The notes beneath the pieces are model-generated. The model did no database searches. It was not told the DNA's origin and worked only from the letters and a program-made list of their open reading frames with translations. From Globisporangium splendens (Eukaryota > Oomycota > Peronosporomycetes > Pythiales > Pythiaceae), in NCBI GenBank assembly GCA_006386115.1, contig VFIW01000053.1:1-64000 (forward strand): a stretch of DNA of 64,000 nucleotides, in the 5' to 3' direction. A program made the position numbers and the translations under genes. Positions 10,949 through 22,000 of the stretch are shown piece by piece (the stretch's first letter is position 1; each line of letters begins with the position of its first letter).

Positions 10949-11490
10949 CGGCTTCGTGCTTGGGGAACATGCTGGGCAGTAGAAGACTTATCACATTGGG
11001 AATTGCCCATTTGTCTCGGTCGATGGGTCGCGAGACGGTCGCGGTCAATAGGCTATCATCTAGCTTTTCAAGTCTGTTCCACTGCTTGATGTTGTCAGTC
11101 ATGGACCAACGAGCGGAGCCTTGCGGACAGGCGTCAACAGCCGTGGCCCATTTCTTACAAAAGGCTCGCACTTGCGCGCTAACTGCATCGTCATTCGAGT
11201 GATGCCGGATTAATGCGCGTTGAGCTTGACTGTTTATGCTGTGCCCAAAATCAAGAAGCTTTTTCACTGGGAACATGCGCAAGACCTCCAGTGGAAAAGG
11301 CAGTGCACAAATGAGCGCACTTAGAGCATCCACGTGACTGGGAACAGCCTTGCCATTCGGAACAGCTGGATGTTTGGATTCTCTTGAACTCGCTATGTCG
11401 GTCGACGGCTTTAATTGCTGAGATGAGACGGCAATTGAGGCGCCTCTTTTCACCGCTTTCACCTTTTTTGCAGTGGCCGGGTCGAACCAT
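10794..11490 (-). CDS. Element 2 middle ORF (unknown domain), copy A
   Basis: A frame of about 220 residues lies between ORF1 and the endonuclease ORF. Its last 170 residues, from SHVDALSALICALPFPLEV to the stop, are almost identical in copy B (18,535-19,081), whereas the first 50 residues are different. It overlaps the endonuclease frame by exactly 155 bp in both copies. I do not recognise a domain. It has several Trp and Cys residues and an amphipathic helical look, and might be a second part of ORF1 or the N-terminus of ORF2 reached by frameshifting. ORF1 and ORF2 of copy A are in the same phase with respect to each other and this ORF is out of phase with both. Confidence 0.6.
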
Positions 11491-11512
11491 TCGTTGCCGG
11501 CACCTTGAGGAC

Positions 11513-12751
11513 TCAGCTTTTGATTTGTGGTTGACTCAGAGGAGGCGGAGAAGAGTTCTTGTCGCTTGAGAGTTTCACAAGCAAAGGTTTCAGGTCCGCA
11601 GGTGCTTTGACCTTGGTCAAAACCGCATCTAAATCGTTTGCTTTCTCCTCGACGAATTCAAGTCTATCCACCGTTTCCATATGCTTGAGAGTGAGATTGG
11701 TGACTTTCTTGCTTGGGTGGACTTTGCTACCAAACGTTCGATGATGGGCAGACTCAATCTCTCCTGAAGCGCGTGGGCACTTTGTGCGGGAGTGCTCGGG
11801 GTTGTAGCAATTGAAGCACGGAATACGGCTGTGCTGCTGGAAATGGTGGAGATAGAGGGAGTGATTCCCTGCCTCAATGTGGGTGACACCTTTCAGCTGC
11901 GGTGGGCATGTATCCGAATCGAAGACCACGAGGAAGTAGTTCGAATTGTATGCGTCACTTCGTCCGACAGAATGTCGCGTGACGGACATCACTTTACACT
12001 CCGTGCTCGTGCCAAGCACCTGCTTCACCTCCGTTACCGGCATACAATGTGTGAGTACCCGAACCTGGTAACGAAGTTGTTCGCCATCATGGGGAGCTAC
12101 GTTGTCGACCTCCATTTGCATGTCTTCTTCCTCCAGCTTCGATGCACTCAGTAGTTTCAAGTAGGTACCGCGGAATTGAATGCTCTTGTGGTGCCACGAA
12201 TCAGCGAGTAACGTGTCTTTCACAACGAAGGTGAGTCGACGTGTGGCACCATTGTAATTGGCTCTTTTGACCTGTCGAATGAGGTTGCACGTTTGGATGT
12301 GACCAGGTGTGTTTTCCTTTTCGGCCACAGCAAGCTGTGCGAGCAGCGTTCGTTCTGCTACGTGCTTCGGCATCCGAACTTGCGGCGGGACGATCGCGAC
12401 CAGCTCTCCTTCCAAGTACGTTTCGAAGAAGTCAAGGAAGGCCACGCGATGGGTGAGGCGGTGGGTGCAGACAAGGAATGCAGGCGGAGCGTCGAGCACC
12501 AGTGCACCCATTATCCATGCAGCAAGAGCCTCCTCTTCAGCTGGCACCATTGGACGTAGATTCTCATCGTCCTTCACTTTCCATGGGCGCAACGCAATTT
12601 TGGTAAGGCGCTTGACCCAAGCGTCGTACTCGCTGGAATCGGTTTTGTCGCCGCTCTTGTCACGCGCCGCTTCTTTGTAATTTAAGGGCGGTGCAGCTCC
12701 AGGGTCAGGAGGGAATGGAGGCCCATCACCCCAGATGGCTTTTCCTTGCAT
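11513..12751 (-). CDS. Element 2 ORF1, gag-like protein with CCHC zinc knuckle
   Basis: The 412-residue frame from the first ATG (12,751) carries one C-X2-C-X4-H-X4-C knuckle, CFNCYNPEHSRTKC, at about 1,000 bp into the ORF. This is the retroviral-type nucleic-acid-binding knuckle usual in ORF1 of LINEs. Upstream of it is a region with many charged residues and alternating hydrophobic strands (about residues 60-280) that may hold an RRM-like fold, which I cannot confirm. The frame is open further upstream without another ATG. This ORF has no counterpart in copy B, whose 5' part is different. The family role is RNA packaging into the retrotransposition complex. Confidence 0.75.
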   Translation of the reverse strand: MQGKAIWGDGPPFPPDPGAAPPLNYKEAARDKSGDKTDSSEYDAWVKRLTKIALRPWKVKDDENLRPMVPAEEEALAAWIMGALVLDAPPAFLVCTHRLTHRVAFLDFFETYLEGELVAIVPPQVRMPKHVAERTLLAQLAVAEKENTPGHIQTCNLIRQVKRANYNGATRRLTFVVKDTLLADSWHHKSIQFRGTYLKLLSASKLEEEDMQMEVDNVAPHDGEQLRYQVRVLTHCMPVTEVKQVLGTSTECKVMSVTRHSVGRSDAYNSNYFLVVFDSDTCPPQLKGVTHIEAGNHSLYLHHFQQHSRIPCFNCYNPEHSRTKCPRASGEIESAHHRTFGSKVHPSKKVTNLTLKHMETVDRLEFVEEKANDLDAVLTKVKAPADLKPLLVKLSSDKNSSPPPLSQPQIKS

Positions 12752-13137
12752 ACAGAAACGCAATAAAAACCAAATGGGACAAGCGAAGAGTTTGGTGATT
12801 GGCACTGGAACGCCGTAGAGGATCGGTACTTTGGATGTGCACTTCCAAGCACAGTACCAATCTCTAGGGTTCTTCACTTGAATTCGACTGTCACTTGGCT
12901 TGGACGGTCTCTTGGCTTGAGGGGTTACTCTCGAGGGAGTAAATTAGGAAGTGCTCGTACAAATGCATGAGATCCACGCCCCGTTCGCTCCTCTGAATAC
13001 TAATGCCAGGAGGAGACGCGTCGACTACATTGCCTGACCTTCTCATTTCCAGTTTGGCACTGGTCTGCAGCAACGACAACAGCAGCGACTGTGCTTGAAC
13101 AACAACTCCTTGCTCTTAGATCGCGTTATCAACCAGC

Positions 13138-15158
13138 ATGGCGGAAAGAATGCTGACAGCAAGGAGGAAATTACGTATGCGTCCAGGGTGGCAGAGGGAT
13201 CATGCCCTCAATGACCGTGTGTCAAGCAAGATGGAAGCCGCTTTGGGTCGCGCACTCACGCAGATAGAGATTCGCTCCAACGATTTGTCGCTCACGGCTG
13301 AGATTGTGGTCGCGTGTCTACTGATCAAAGTACCAAAGCGGAGCTACCAACGATTGCGAATGAGTTGAAGAAAGGATTTGCCAGTATGCTAGCTACCAAG
13401 AATGTCGTGCGCAAGGAGATTCTCAAGAACGTCAGTGGCGTGTTCAAGCCTGGCTCGGGCAAGTCGGCACTGATGAAGACCTTGAGTGGACGCTTTCCTG
13501 TCGAGAAGAACATCACAGTTGAAGGTGAGATCACGTACAATGGACAAGTGCAACAAGAGCTCAAGAAGGTGTTGCCGCAGTTCGTTGCGTACGTGAACCA
13601 GCGCGACAAGCACTACCCGACACTGACCGTGAAGGAGACGCTCGAGTACGCGCACACTTTCAGCGGCGGTGAGCTCACTCGTCGAGGCGAAGAGCTCTTG
13701 TCTCAGGGATCTCCAGAAGAGAACAAAGCAGCTCTCGAAACTGCTCAAGCCATGTTTGCGCACTATCCCGAAGTCATCATCAAACAACTCGGACTCCAGA
13801 AGTGTCAAGACACCATCGTCGGTGACGCCATGCTTCGTGGTGTCTCCGGTGGTGAGCGCAAGCGTGTGACCACGGGTGAGATGGAGTTCGGTATGAAGTA
13901 CGTGACGCTCATGGACGAGATCAGTACGGGTCTCGACAGTGCGGCAACGTTCGACATCATCAACACCCAGCGCAGCATCGCCAAGAAGCTCCGCAAGACG
14001 GTGGTGATTGCGTTGCTGCAGCCATCGCCAGAAGTGTTTTCTTTGTTCGATGACGTGATGATCTTGAACGCCGGCGAAGTGATGTACCACGGTCCTCGGG
14101 AGCAGATTGTGGACTACTTCGAGGGTCTGGGTTTTGAATGTCCACCAGGTCGTGACATTGCTGACTATCTACTGGACCTTGGAACAAAAGAGCAGCGAAT
14201 ATATGAAGTCGCGCTTCCTCAACAGCAAACAAAGCATCCTCGGTACCCAAGTGAGTTTGCGGAGGTGTTTCGTCGCTCATCTATCCACGCGGATATGCTG
14301 AATGCGCTTGTGGGGCCTCACAACCCCGAGTTGTTGGAAAACGTGGGGCTCCATATGGAGCCGACACCAGAGTTCCACCAGTCGTTCTGGGAGAGCACGT
14401 GGACACTCATTAAACGAGAATCGTTGGTGCAGATCCGCAATACACCGTTTCTTATGGGCCGAGCAGTCATGGTCGTGCTTATGGGGTTGCTCTATTCTAC
14501 AACGTTTTACCAAGTGAACCCAACCAAGATTCAAGTAGTGATGGGAGTCGCGTTCTCGTCCGTGCTGTTTTTGTCGCTTAGCCAAGTGTCGCTGACGCCG
14601 ACGTTCATGGCTGCTCGTGACATCTTTTACAAGCAGCGCAGCGCCAACTTCTTTCGCACTTTATCGTACGTATTGGCCAACTCGCTCAGTTTGATTCCCG
14701 TGGCATTGGCGGAGACGATTGTTTTAGATCTCTGATCTACATTTGGATCTACTGGTTGAGTCCCATGAGCCATGAGCTGGTGTATTCGTGCCATCGCAAC
14801 CAATCAGTACCACTCAGATGAGTTTGACGTGTGTATTTGCAGCGACGTCAACTACTGCGAGCAGTTTGACAAACTATGGGCGAGTACTACTTGGGTCTTT
14901 TCGACGTTTAGACAGAGAAGGAATGGATCTCGTACGGCATCATTTACCTCGCCGCGCTGCACGTCGCGTTCACGTTCTTTTCGTACTTCGTACTGGAATT
15001 CTGTGGACCAAGTCACTGTGAAGCAGTTCACTGAGATCGGCTTCGGCATGAAGCACAGTAACATTGCTCGAGACTGTGCCGTCTTGATCGGCGTCACCTT
15101 GTTTTGCCACCTCTTGGCGCTGTTAGCGTTGCGCTTCGTCAGCCACCAGGAGGAGTAA
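13138..15158 (+). pseudogene. ABCG/PDR-type (pleiotropic drug resistance) transporter, pseudogene
   Basis: The relic encodes the first nucleotide-binding domain of a full-size PDR exporter: a MEAALGRAL start region typical of oomycete PDRs, an ABC signature VSGGERKRVTTGEMEFG, a Walker B LMDEISTGLDSAAT, and then membrane segments MGRAVMVVLMGLLYSTTFYQ. Lesions visible: a frameshift near 13,313; a Walker A region that reads VFKPGSGKS with the preceding Gly-containing residues missing, as expected from a deletion of about 30 bp between two CCTGG repeats; loss of sequence after 14,735; a 7-bp tandem duplication (catgagc) at about 14,766-14,779; and further stops in the 3' end. The remaining tail (about 15,000-15,158) resembles the PDR C-terminus, so NBD2 and most of the second membrane domain are gone. 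Confidence 0.88.
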
Positions 15159-15773
15159 GCAGCACCCTTGACCCATACACACGAGTCTCGCAGTTCCTTT
15201 TATTGCTGTTGCATTTTTGCTGCGCATGTGTTTTCTTTCATTTCACTTTCGAGATGGCTCTTAATGCATTACTCAATACACACACTGCATGCTTCTCGCA
15301 ATGATGTCTTTGTTGTGGCGGTTGATCTCTTTGTCTCGCTCGTAAAGTCGGCCACGCATTCAAAGCAAAATGCGACCTGACAATTGCCCTGGCGTGAGGA
15401 TTATGCCTTGCAGTCCTTCGTTCACTCCTCTTATCAGTGCAATTGGCTCGACTTGACAGTGAGCAATTGCGTATATTAAAGATATGCGGAATTTTATTGT
15501 GAGTACATTATCGAAATCTGCATCTGTGAAAGGAATTCTAGAATGCGTATTTATTTGAAATGAACGTATTTACTTGAACGACAAACCAATGAGTACTTAA
15601 TCGAGCGGCAACTTCAACCCAGCACTGATGTGGATCATGCTTCGATTTTTTCACCATCAGCGTAGAAGACCATCACTCTTGCCGAAAACACAAGAGGTCT
15701 GTGTGAGGGGGAAAGGGAAAGGTTGCCTTTCGCACATTAGTTCACAGTTCCGCAGAGGAGGGAAGGCGCGCGC
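15159..15773. other. Intergenic, upstream of ankyrin gene
   Basis: About 600 bp of AT-richer sequence with no supported gene. The last 60 bases before the ATG at 15,774 are purine-rich, as often seen just upstream of starts. Confidence 0.5.
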
Positions 15774-17249
15774 ATGGCGGAAGTCCGCGGCCATGCCGGC
15801 AGTGCGAGCGTCGCGGCGCTACTCTCGTCCTCTTCACTCCCCGCTCCCTCTCCGGAAGCGATGCCCCCGCGAGCGCCAGACCGCGGCGTTGGCTCGTGCT
15901 GCATGACAGTGCTCACGTCGCCCGGTCTCTTCCGCTTCATCACGACGTTCATGCGGGGGCTTCCGCTCGCGGTTCTGCTATTCGAGTCGTCCCGCGTGCC
16001 AGCGTACGAGTTCCGCACTGCTGACGTATTTCCGAAACGGATCGGACGACTGCCTCAGATCGCGGTCGCGGAGAACAATCGGAAGGTGTTGGAGATGCTG
16101 TATGGATTGTATGCGTCGACGCTCCCGTATTACCGAGAGATGGCGAAGCTCGACTTTAAGGAGGTGTTGCATTGCGCGGCGTTCTTTGGACAGCTTGAAT
16201 TGCTGGAGTGGCTAGTGAGCAAGATGCAGATTAAGAGCAAAAACGATCGAGCAGAGCAGACAAAGCATTTGATGAAGTATGCTGTCCAGTCAGGGAATAT
16301 TGAGCTGCTCGAGTGGGTACATCGTCGTTTCCCAGGAAAGCTGTCGCGGCATGATGTCGTGAACCAAGCAGGATGCGGAGAGCTGGCCGTCGTGAAGTGG
16401 ATCTTTGATCACCAATTCGAATACTGCGGCGAAGCGATGTACGAAGCCGCGCGGTATGGGCGTTTCGATATCGTGTGCTTTCTGCACGAGCGGAGTCCGG
16501 AGAAAGGTGCCACGAACCCGCCCGCAATGGATGTCGCCGCAAAGAATGGTCATTTGGGTATCGTCGAGTTCTTGCATCATAATCGTTCTGAAGGGTGCAG
16601 TATGCTCGCTATGAATAACGCCGCTGCGTATGGATATCTGGAAATCGTACAATTTCTTCATGAACATCGTTCCGAAGGGTGCTCTACCGCTGCAATGAAC
16701 TGCGCCGCTCGCGGTGGCCACCTGGACGTTGTACGATTCCTGCACGAAAATCGGTATGAAGGGTGTACCACAAGCGCGATGGACTATGCAGCACGTTATG
16801 GTCACTTGGAGATTGTCCAATTTTTGCATGACCATCGCGCCGAAGGGTGCAGCACACAAGCCATGGACGACGCGGCCAAGTTTGGACACTTTCATATCGT
16901 CCAGTTCTTGCATCACAACCGGCGGGAAGGTTGTTCGACGAACGCAATGGATGCGGCTGCCGCACGAGGCGATTTGGATATCCTCAAATTTCTTCACGAC
17001 CATCGGAATGAGGGCTGCACAACGGAAGCCATTGATGTGGCCGCAGCGAACGGACACTCGCTGGTCGTGCACTTTCTCACAGCATATCGTCGTGAAGGTT
17101 TTACGCATCGAGCAATCGTTGGCGCAATGAAGAATGGTCATTCCCATCTCGCGACGTTCCTGACCGCCGAACGAGCTGAGAAAGTATCAAAACAGGTATG
17201 CAAAAGCGCTCCTTCGTCAATGCAGGAGTTTATGTCCAGGCTACGTTGA
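15774..17249 (+). CDS. Ankyrin-repeat protein, 28-residue repeat type
   Basis: A single uninterrupted 491-residue frame. Residues 1-60 are Ala/Pro/Ser-rich, and the rest is repeat. From about residue 235 there are seven to eight consecutive units of 28 residues with the pattern FLHxxRxEGCSTxAMxxAAxxGHLxIVx, for example FLHEHRSEGCSTAAMNCAAR. This is shorter than the 33-residue ankyrin consensus but keeps the helix-turn-helix core (AAxxGHLxIVxFL). Such proteins are numerous in oomycetes and are probably protein-binding scaffolds; the partner is unknown. Start chosen at the ATG after the purine-rich leader; the next Met lies 29 codons in. It is flanked by transposon-rich DNA yet looks intact. 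Confidence 0.88.
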   Translation: MAEVRGHAGSASVAALLSSSSLPAPSPEAMPPRAPDRGVGSCCMTVLTSPGLFRFITTFMRGLPLAVLLFESSRVPAYEFRTADVFPKRIGRLPQIAVAENNRKVLEMLYGLYASTLPYYREMAKLDFKEVLHCAAFFGQLELLEWLVSKMQIKSKNDRAEQTKHLMKYAVQSGNIELLEWVHRRFPGKLSRHDVVNQAGCGELAVVKWIFDHQFEYCGEAMYEAARYGRFDIVCFLHERSPEKGATNPPAMDVAAKNGHLGIVEFLHHNRSEGCSMLAMNNAAAYGYLEIVQFLHEHRSEGCSTAAMNCAARGGHLDVVRFLHENRYEGCTTSAMDYAARYGHLEIVQFLHDHRAEGCSTQAMDDAAKFGHFHIVQFLHHNRREGCSTNAMDAAAARGDLDILKFLHDHRNEGCTTEAIDVAAANGHSLVVHFLTAYRREGFTHRAIVGAMKNGHSHLATFLTAERAEKVSKQVCKSAPSSMQEFMSRLR

Positions 17250-17706
17250 GCGACGGCAGTGTACTCATGCTTGACACTAGCTATCGAAACAGTCACTCTT
17301 TGTTAATGTATTGTGGTTCCGTGTCGTTGGATTATGTGTGTTTACAAAATTGTGCGGTAGAACCTCTACCCCACTCTTCAACCGTAGAAGGGTCCTTCTC
17401 CCTGTGAATTCAAATGCTGACGTAAATCTGAAGGTTAATTTGTGGGTGATTGCCTGCAATGACTTGAACGTGTGCAAGCGATCTTTCGAGACATGTCGTC
17501 CATTTGCTTGTGGTAATGAAGCTCACACAAAACTGGTTGCGAATCGTTTGGATACTTTCTTACTTTCTTTTTCACAAGTCTCGGATGGGTTGCTCACAAA
17601 AGTATCGGATAGCCAAGCCCACAAACAACATGAAATGATACATCATACTTCGACGTGCCCTGTATATGCTCTACTAGCGAAGACAAATGATTTAGTATCA
17701 TACTTT
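17250..17706. other. Intergenic between ankyrin gene and LINE copy B
   Basis: About 450 bp, AT-rich, no supported gene. Short frames on both strands have no recognisable domain. Confidence 0.4.
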
Positions 17707-18172
17707 ACCAGCTAAACAGTCACCAGGAGCCGTGGAGCAGGAAACACACAAAACGAGAGTACAAGTGGATCAGCAACGGCAGGAGAACCGTCATTGCGGT
17801 GCCAGTATCGGAGAGGAGCCACACGGACTACATTCAGATGCAACGGCAAGCAAACGGAGTTCTCTGGATAGTGACCGACTGGGCTGCGGATGCTACCTGC
17901 CAACAAGACGTGGCAATGATCGAAGAAGAAATAAAAACTGTAGGGTGGACATTCAAACCGCACCCGCTCACGACTCACTGTCCATAGCTGGTGCATGGAC
18001 GTACTCCCCCAAACAGCATCCAGAAGACAATTGGCCGAGCGCGAACACGAAGGCTGCACAGCAAGCTGTATCAAGGTCTCGGAGGACTCGTAGACAAGCT
18101 CAGCGAAGTCGCGAAAACTGACCAGTGGTACAGTCATGTGCAGTAACGGCTACCAGCAGATCTATGGAAGCA
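17707..18172 (+). mobile_element. Fragment of element 1 at the head of copy B
   Basis: This 466-bp block matches element 1 at about 2425-2889 with scattered mismatches and one stop (tccatag near 17,985). Matching begins at accagcta and ends at atggaagca. Immediately after it, element 2-type coding sequence begins in the same direction, so the two are joined rather than separated by host DNA. Confidence 0.85.
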
Positions 18173-19081
18173 CCAGAACTTGCGTCCTCAGTTTTAAAAG
18201 CAGCAGCTTCAACGACACCAGGTCAATCCGAGGCCAGTCAAGAGTCAACCTTTTCCAATGACAGTGAAAGCGGCGAATTCGAGACGCCTCCTTCCTCACC
18301 GTCTCACTCTGTCCAGGACGATGGGCAAGCACGCAAGTCTCTGGTTGGACGATTGGTTGGATCGAAAGAGGAGCTCGAACAATTGACGGCTGCTGAACAA
18401 GCCCTTCGAAGACAGCATTTTCGTGCAAACAACAAAGCCATGCACGACTGGACCACGGCGACTCGACAGAATCGGAGATTCAGCTTGCCTTCAGTTGATC
18501 CAAGCGACGTCTCCAAATTGACTGGATGGATTCTCAGTCACGTGGATGCTCTAAGTGCGCTCATTTGTGCACTGCCTTTTCCACTGGAGGTCTTGCGCAT
18601 GTTCCCAGCGAAAAAGCTCCTTGATTTTGGGCACAGCATAAACAGTCAAGCTCAACGCGCATTAATCCGGCATCACTCAGCTGATGATGCAGTTAGCGCG
18701 CAAGTGCGAGCCTTTTGTAAGAAATGGGCCACGGCTGTTGACGCCTGTCCGCAAGGCTCCGCTCGTTGGTCCATGACTGACGACATCAAGCAGTGGAACA
18801 GAGTTGAAAAGCTAGATGATAGCCTATTGACCGCGACCGTCTCGCGACCCATTGACCCAGATAAATGGGCAATTCTCAATGTGATAAGTCTTCTACTGCC
18901 CAGCATGTTCCTCAAGCACGAAGCCGTTGGTCACGTTATGCCTGAAACCCGAGCTGAAGAATATTGGCGTTCGTCTTCTCTTCAATCAGCAATTGATGCG
19001 ATTGTGGGCACAACGACGTCATGGTCGCTATTGGCGCACCAGCATGAGCTGGAGGTCCAACAGCGGCACAATCAGAACTAA
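18125..19081 (+). CDS. Copy B middle ORF with a different N-terminus
   Basis: The 318-residue frame begins inside the element 1 fragment. Residues about 17-137 are acidic, Ser/Pro-rich and absent from copy A. From SHVDALSALI onward the protein is nearly identical to the copy A middle ORF, and it ends at the same place, overlapping the endonuclease frame by 155 bp. Function not recognised. The switch point (18,535) looks like a recombination or template-switch junction. Confidence 0.6.
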   Translation: MVQSCAVTATSRSMEAPELASSVLKAAASTTPGQSEASQESTFSNDSESGEFETPPSSPSHSVQDDGQARKSLVGRLVGSKEELEQLTAAEQALRRQHFRANNKAMHDWTTATRQNRRFSLPSVDPSDVSKLTGWILSHVDALSALICALPFPLEVLRMFPAKKLLDFGHSINSQAQRALIRHHSADDAVSAQVRAFCKKWATAVDACPQGSARWSMTDDIKQWNRVEKLDDSLLTATVSRPIDPDKWAILNVISLLLPSMFLKHEAVGHVMPETRAEEYWRSSSLQSAIDAIVGTTTSWSLLAHQHELEVQQRHNQN

Positions 19082-22000
19082 AGGCACCCATGGTGCCTCA
19101 ACTCGCACTGTACTTGGTGGCAGTTCAGTGCGAGCAGGGGGAGATGGCTCAACTGTCTCTCCGGCGGAAGTACAGCGTGGAATACAAGGCACATCAACGT
19201 ATTCCGGCAATGGACTACCGTCGCGACCATATCAACCCACAACCCAAGCTCGTCGTGACAACCACCGACCCAGAAGGCGCAGTGCGACAGTCAATGCTCG
19301 CCATGAGCTAACTGTTGGATTCCACACACAGAATGTGATGGGGTTCTCCAAATCCGACGCCAATCTGAACGCGTGGTTTTCACATTTTCGACAGACTGAT
19401 GACTCGAGATCATTGGACATTGTCTTTCTCCAAGAAACGCACGTCCTGGAGACCGAAGTGGCACCAATGCAATCCAGATTTCGTCGAAGTTGGGGTTTTC
19501 AGGAACCATCAGAAGAGTCGGATCCCAGATTCTCTCTCTCTGGTCAGCTTCCACCGAGCGCAAAGGAGGAGTGGCGATCTTGTTGAATCCCTATTCGTGC
19601 ATACCTACACTGGCTCCATAGAAGCAGGATCAGTGGAATGCGCACTGGATGGCAGCTACGGTGACGTTGCGTGGTGAAACGGTGTTACTTCTCAACATAT
19701 ACGCTCCTTCTACCGTATTTGCAAGGGAAGCTTTCTACAGAGCACTATCAGGTCTCCTCTCGTCACATGATGGACCCATTCTGTGTGGTGGAGACTTTAA
19801 TTGCACTCTCAACCAGATGGCAGACAGGTCTCACAACAACCACAACAAAGTGCACGATTCCAGGGAATTGAAGAAACTGCTCCAGAAATTGGATCTTGTT
19901 GACACCCTCGAGGATGATGCTCTTCGCGCCACGGACACACGAGACGTCAAAGCATTCCATCGGCAGCATCACACCTACTACTATACACTACCTTCAGGTG
20001 ACAGTGCCAGCAGTAGGCTCGACCGGTGGTACTGCAGCAATGACCATCTCGACTGGGTTCGCAGCGTCTACCAAAGCGTAGCTGGTCCGTTCTCCGATCA
20101 CAATGGAGTCACGATCTGTGTAGCTGCTCCTGACAAGGTGATCCAAAGCAAGAAACCTCGAGTTGTCTATCCACTTCCGAAGAATGCAGCGGCGCATGCG
20201 GCGAGCATTGGAAAAGATTTCTTCGAAAAAGCTCATGATCAACTTGATGAATTACGTGGACGTTACTCTTCGCCTCGTGATTATGCTCTGGCCACAGCAA
20301 ATTGGTGGGATGAAGCCAAGATCGCGTACCTTGAAGCTAAAAAATCGTACTTCGCCAGATTGAATCAAGGATACAAGAAGAAAATCCAGAGGTTGCAACG
20401 ACGCCTCTCAGAATCGGAAGTGCAGATGCTCGATCACTCTGGTGGAGCGGTGAGTGATCAAAACGTGGAGTTATCGCAAGAGTTTCTTACCACCGCCACG
20501 AGTATCCGTCGAGCCATTGCAGAATGCAAATCTAAGTGGCAGGCTTCGAAACGGGACCGCATTTTTCGGAGCACATGCATCATGAACGAAAAACGAGCAA
20601 ATCCTTCTACAAGCGTATCTCGACCAAGTTCCTTGACAACACTATCTTCACACTCGGTGGCACAGCGACTTGCGGACCCATGCGTTCACGAGAACTTGCC
20701 GACGACATGGGAGAAGGATGGAAATCAATCATGCAACAGGCGCCCACTCTGCAAACTGACATCGATCAAACCCTTGATCCAGGAACAGCTATTCCTCCGT
20801 CGGACAGATTAGGCTTCCTGCTCAAACCGATCGATTCGAGTGAAATTAAACAGGCTGTGAAGAAATGCAAGAGAGGCAAAGCTCATGGTCCTGACGAACT
20901 CGGCAACGACTGGTACAGAGACCACTGTGACGAGATTACCGGTCTATTCGAGCGACTTTTCAGCTTGTGGATACCCGAATGTGTTCTACCAAGTTCGTTC
21001 AGTGAAGCACATATTCACTGCATAAAAAAGTCCGTCTCTGCTGCGTCGCCGCTGGACTACAGGCCAATCGCACTCCTCAACTCGGATTGCAAAATATTCA
21101 CACGAATATTTGCAACCAGATTACGAACTGTGCTCCCTTGGCTTATCCATCACATGCAAGCTGGTTTCGTTCCAGGGCGAGCAATCCCGACTACGATTGA
21201 TGTGTTATTGGCTGCGCAACAGCGGGCCACGAGCGACCCCGCCATGTCCAGAGCGATCGCGTTGCTCCTTGATTTTGCTAAAGCCTATGATTCAATCGAT
21301 CGCAGCTTTCTGGCACAAGCGCTCCAGCATCTTGGATTCCCATTGAAGTTCGTACACTTAGTGAAAGTGTTACACTCTCAAACCACGTACAAGTTCATTG
21401 TCAACGGTTTCCTGTCGAGAGAGTACAACGTAACATCCGGAATTCGTCAAGGATGTCCGCTGGCCCCTCTTCTCTTCATCTTGGCGTTAGAGGTTCTTTA
21501 TCGGAAAATCGAAGCGAGTGACTAAATACACGGCGTTGAACTCCAGGCAGCAGGATGCGCAACTGAGGTCAGACTTGGAGGATACGCAGACGACACGACC
21601 ATTTATCTTAGCGATCCCAAGGATATTAGTGCCGTTTTTGCAATCCTGGACAAATATGGAGCAGCTTCTGGGCTTCGAGTCAATCGGCACAAATCTGCAG
21701 TATTACCGCTGAACAAGGAATTTAGCTCCACCGAAGAGTCAGTCAGTGACATTCATGTGCTACAACGTGAGGAACTTTGCCGCTACCTCGGCATCCAAGT
21801 CGGACAAACGCCTTCGAATGCAAGTAACTGGTCCAAGTGCATCCAAGCCTTACGCGTCAGACTTCGACTTGCGCGTCTCAAAACTCACTCTGTCGCCCAA
21901 CGCGCAGCAATTGCCAGTGCCGTCATCATACCCAAAGTGCTTTACGTGGCCAGGCACTCCTGGCCAGCTCTACGGCTATTGTCAACCAGCTACACGACCT

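Larger units (their letters stand above)
5350..12900 (-). mobile_element. Element 2 copy A: near full-length LINE, inactive
   Basis: Reading the minus strand there are in order a gag-like ORF1 with a zinc knuckle, a middle ORF, an apurinic-type endonuclease, reverse transcriptase and RNase H, then an AT-rich 3' end. The 3' end (5350-5500) matches copy B (24,400-24,525) and copy C (38,233-38,390) closely, which fixes the strand and family. The 5' boundary is not clear; it lies between 12,880 and the ABC transporter relic at 13,138. ORF2 is split by two frameshifts and one stop, so the copy cannot act by itself. Confidence 0.88.

Noticed and set aside
13389..14090. 233-codon minus-strand frame
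   Set aside because: Antisense to the PDR transporter nucleotide-binding domain; no motif of its own.
16290..17147. 285-codon minus-strand frame over the ankyrin gene
   Set aside because: Repeats mirror the ankyrin units on the other strand; a by-product of the 84-bp periodicity.
16440..17160. CRISPR-like periodic repeats
   Set aside because: The 84-bp period is protein-coding ankyrin repeats with no spacers; the genome is eukaryotic.
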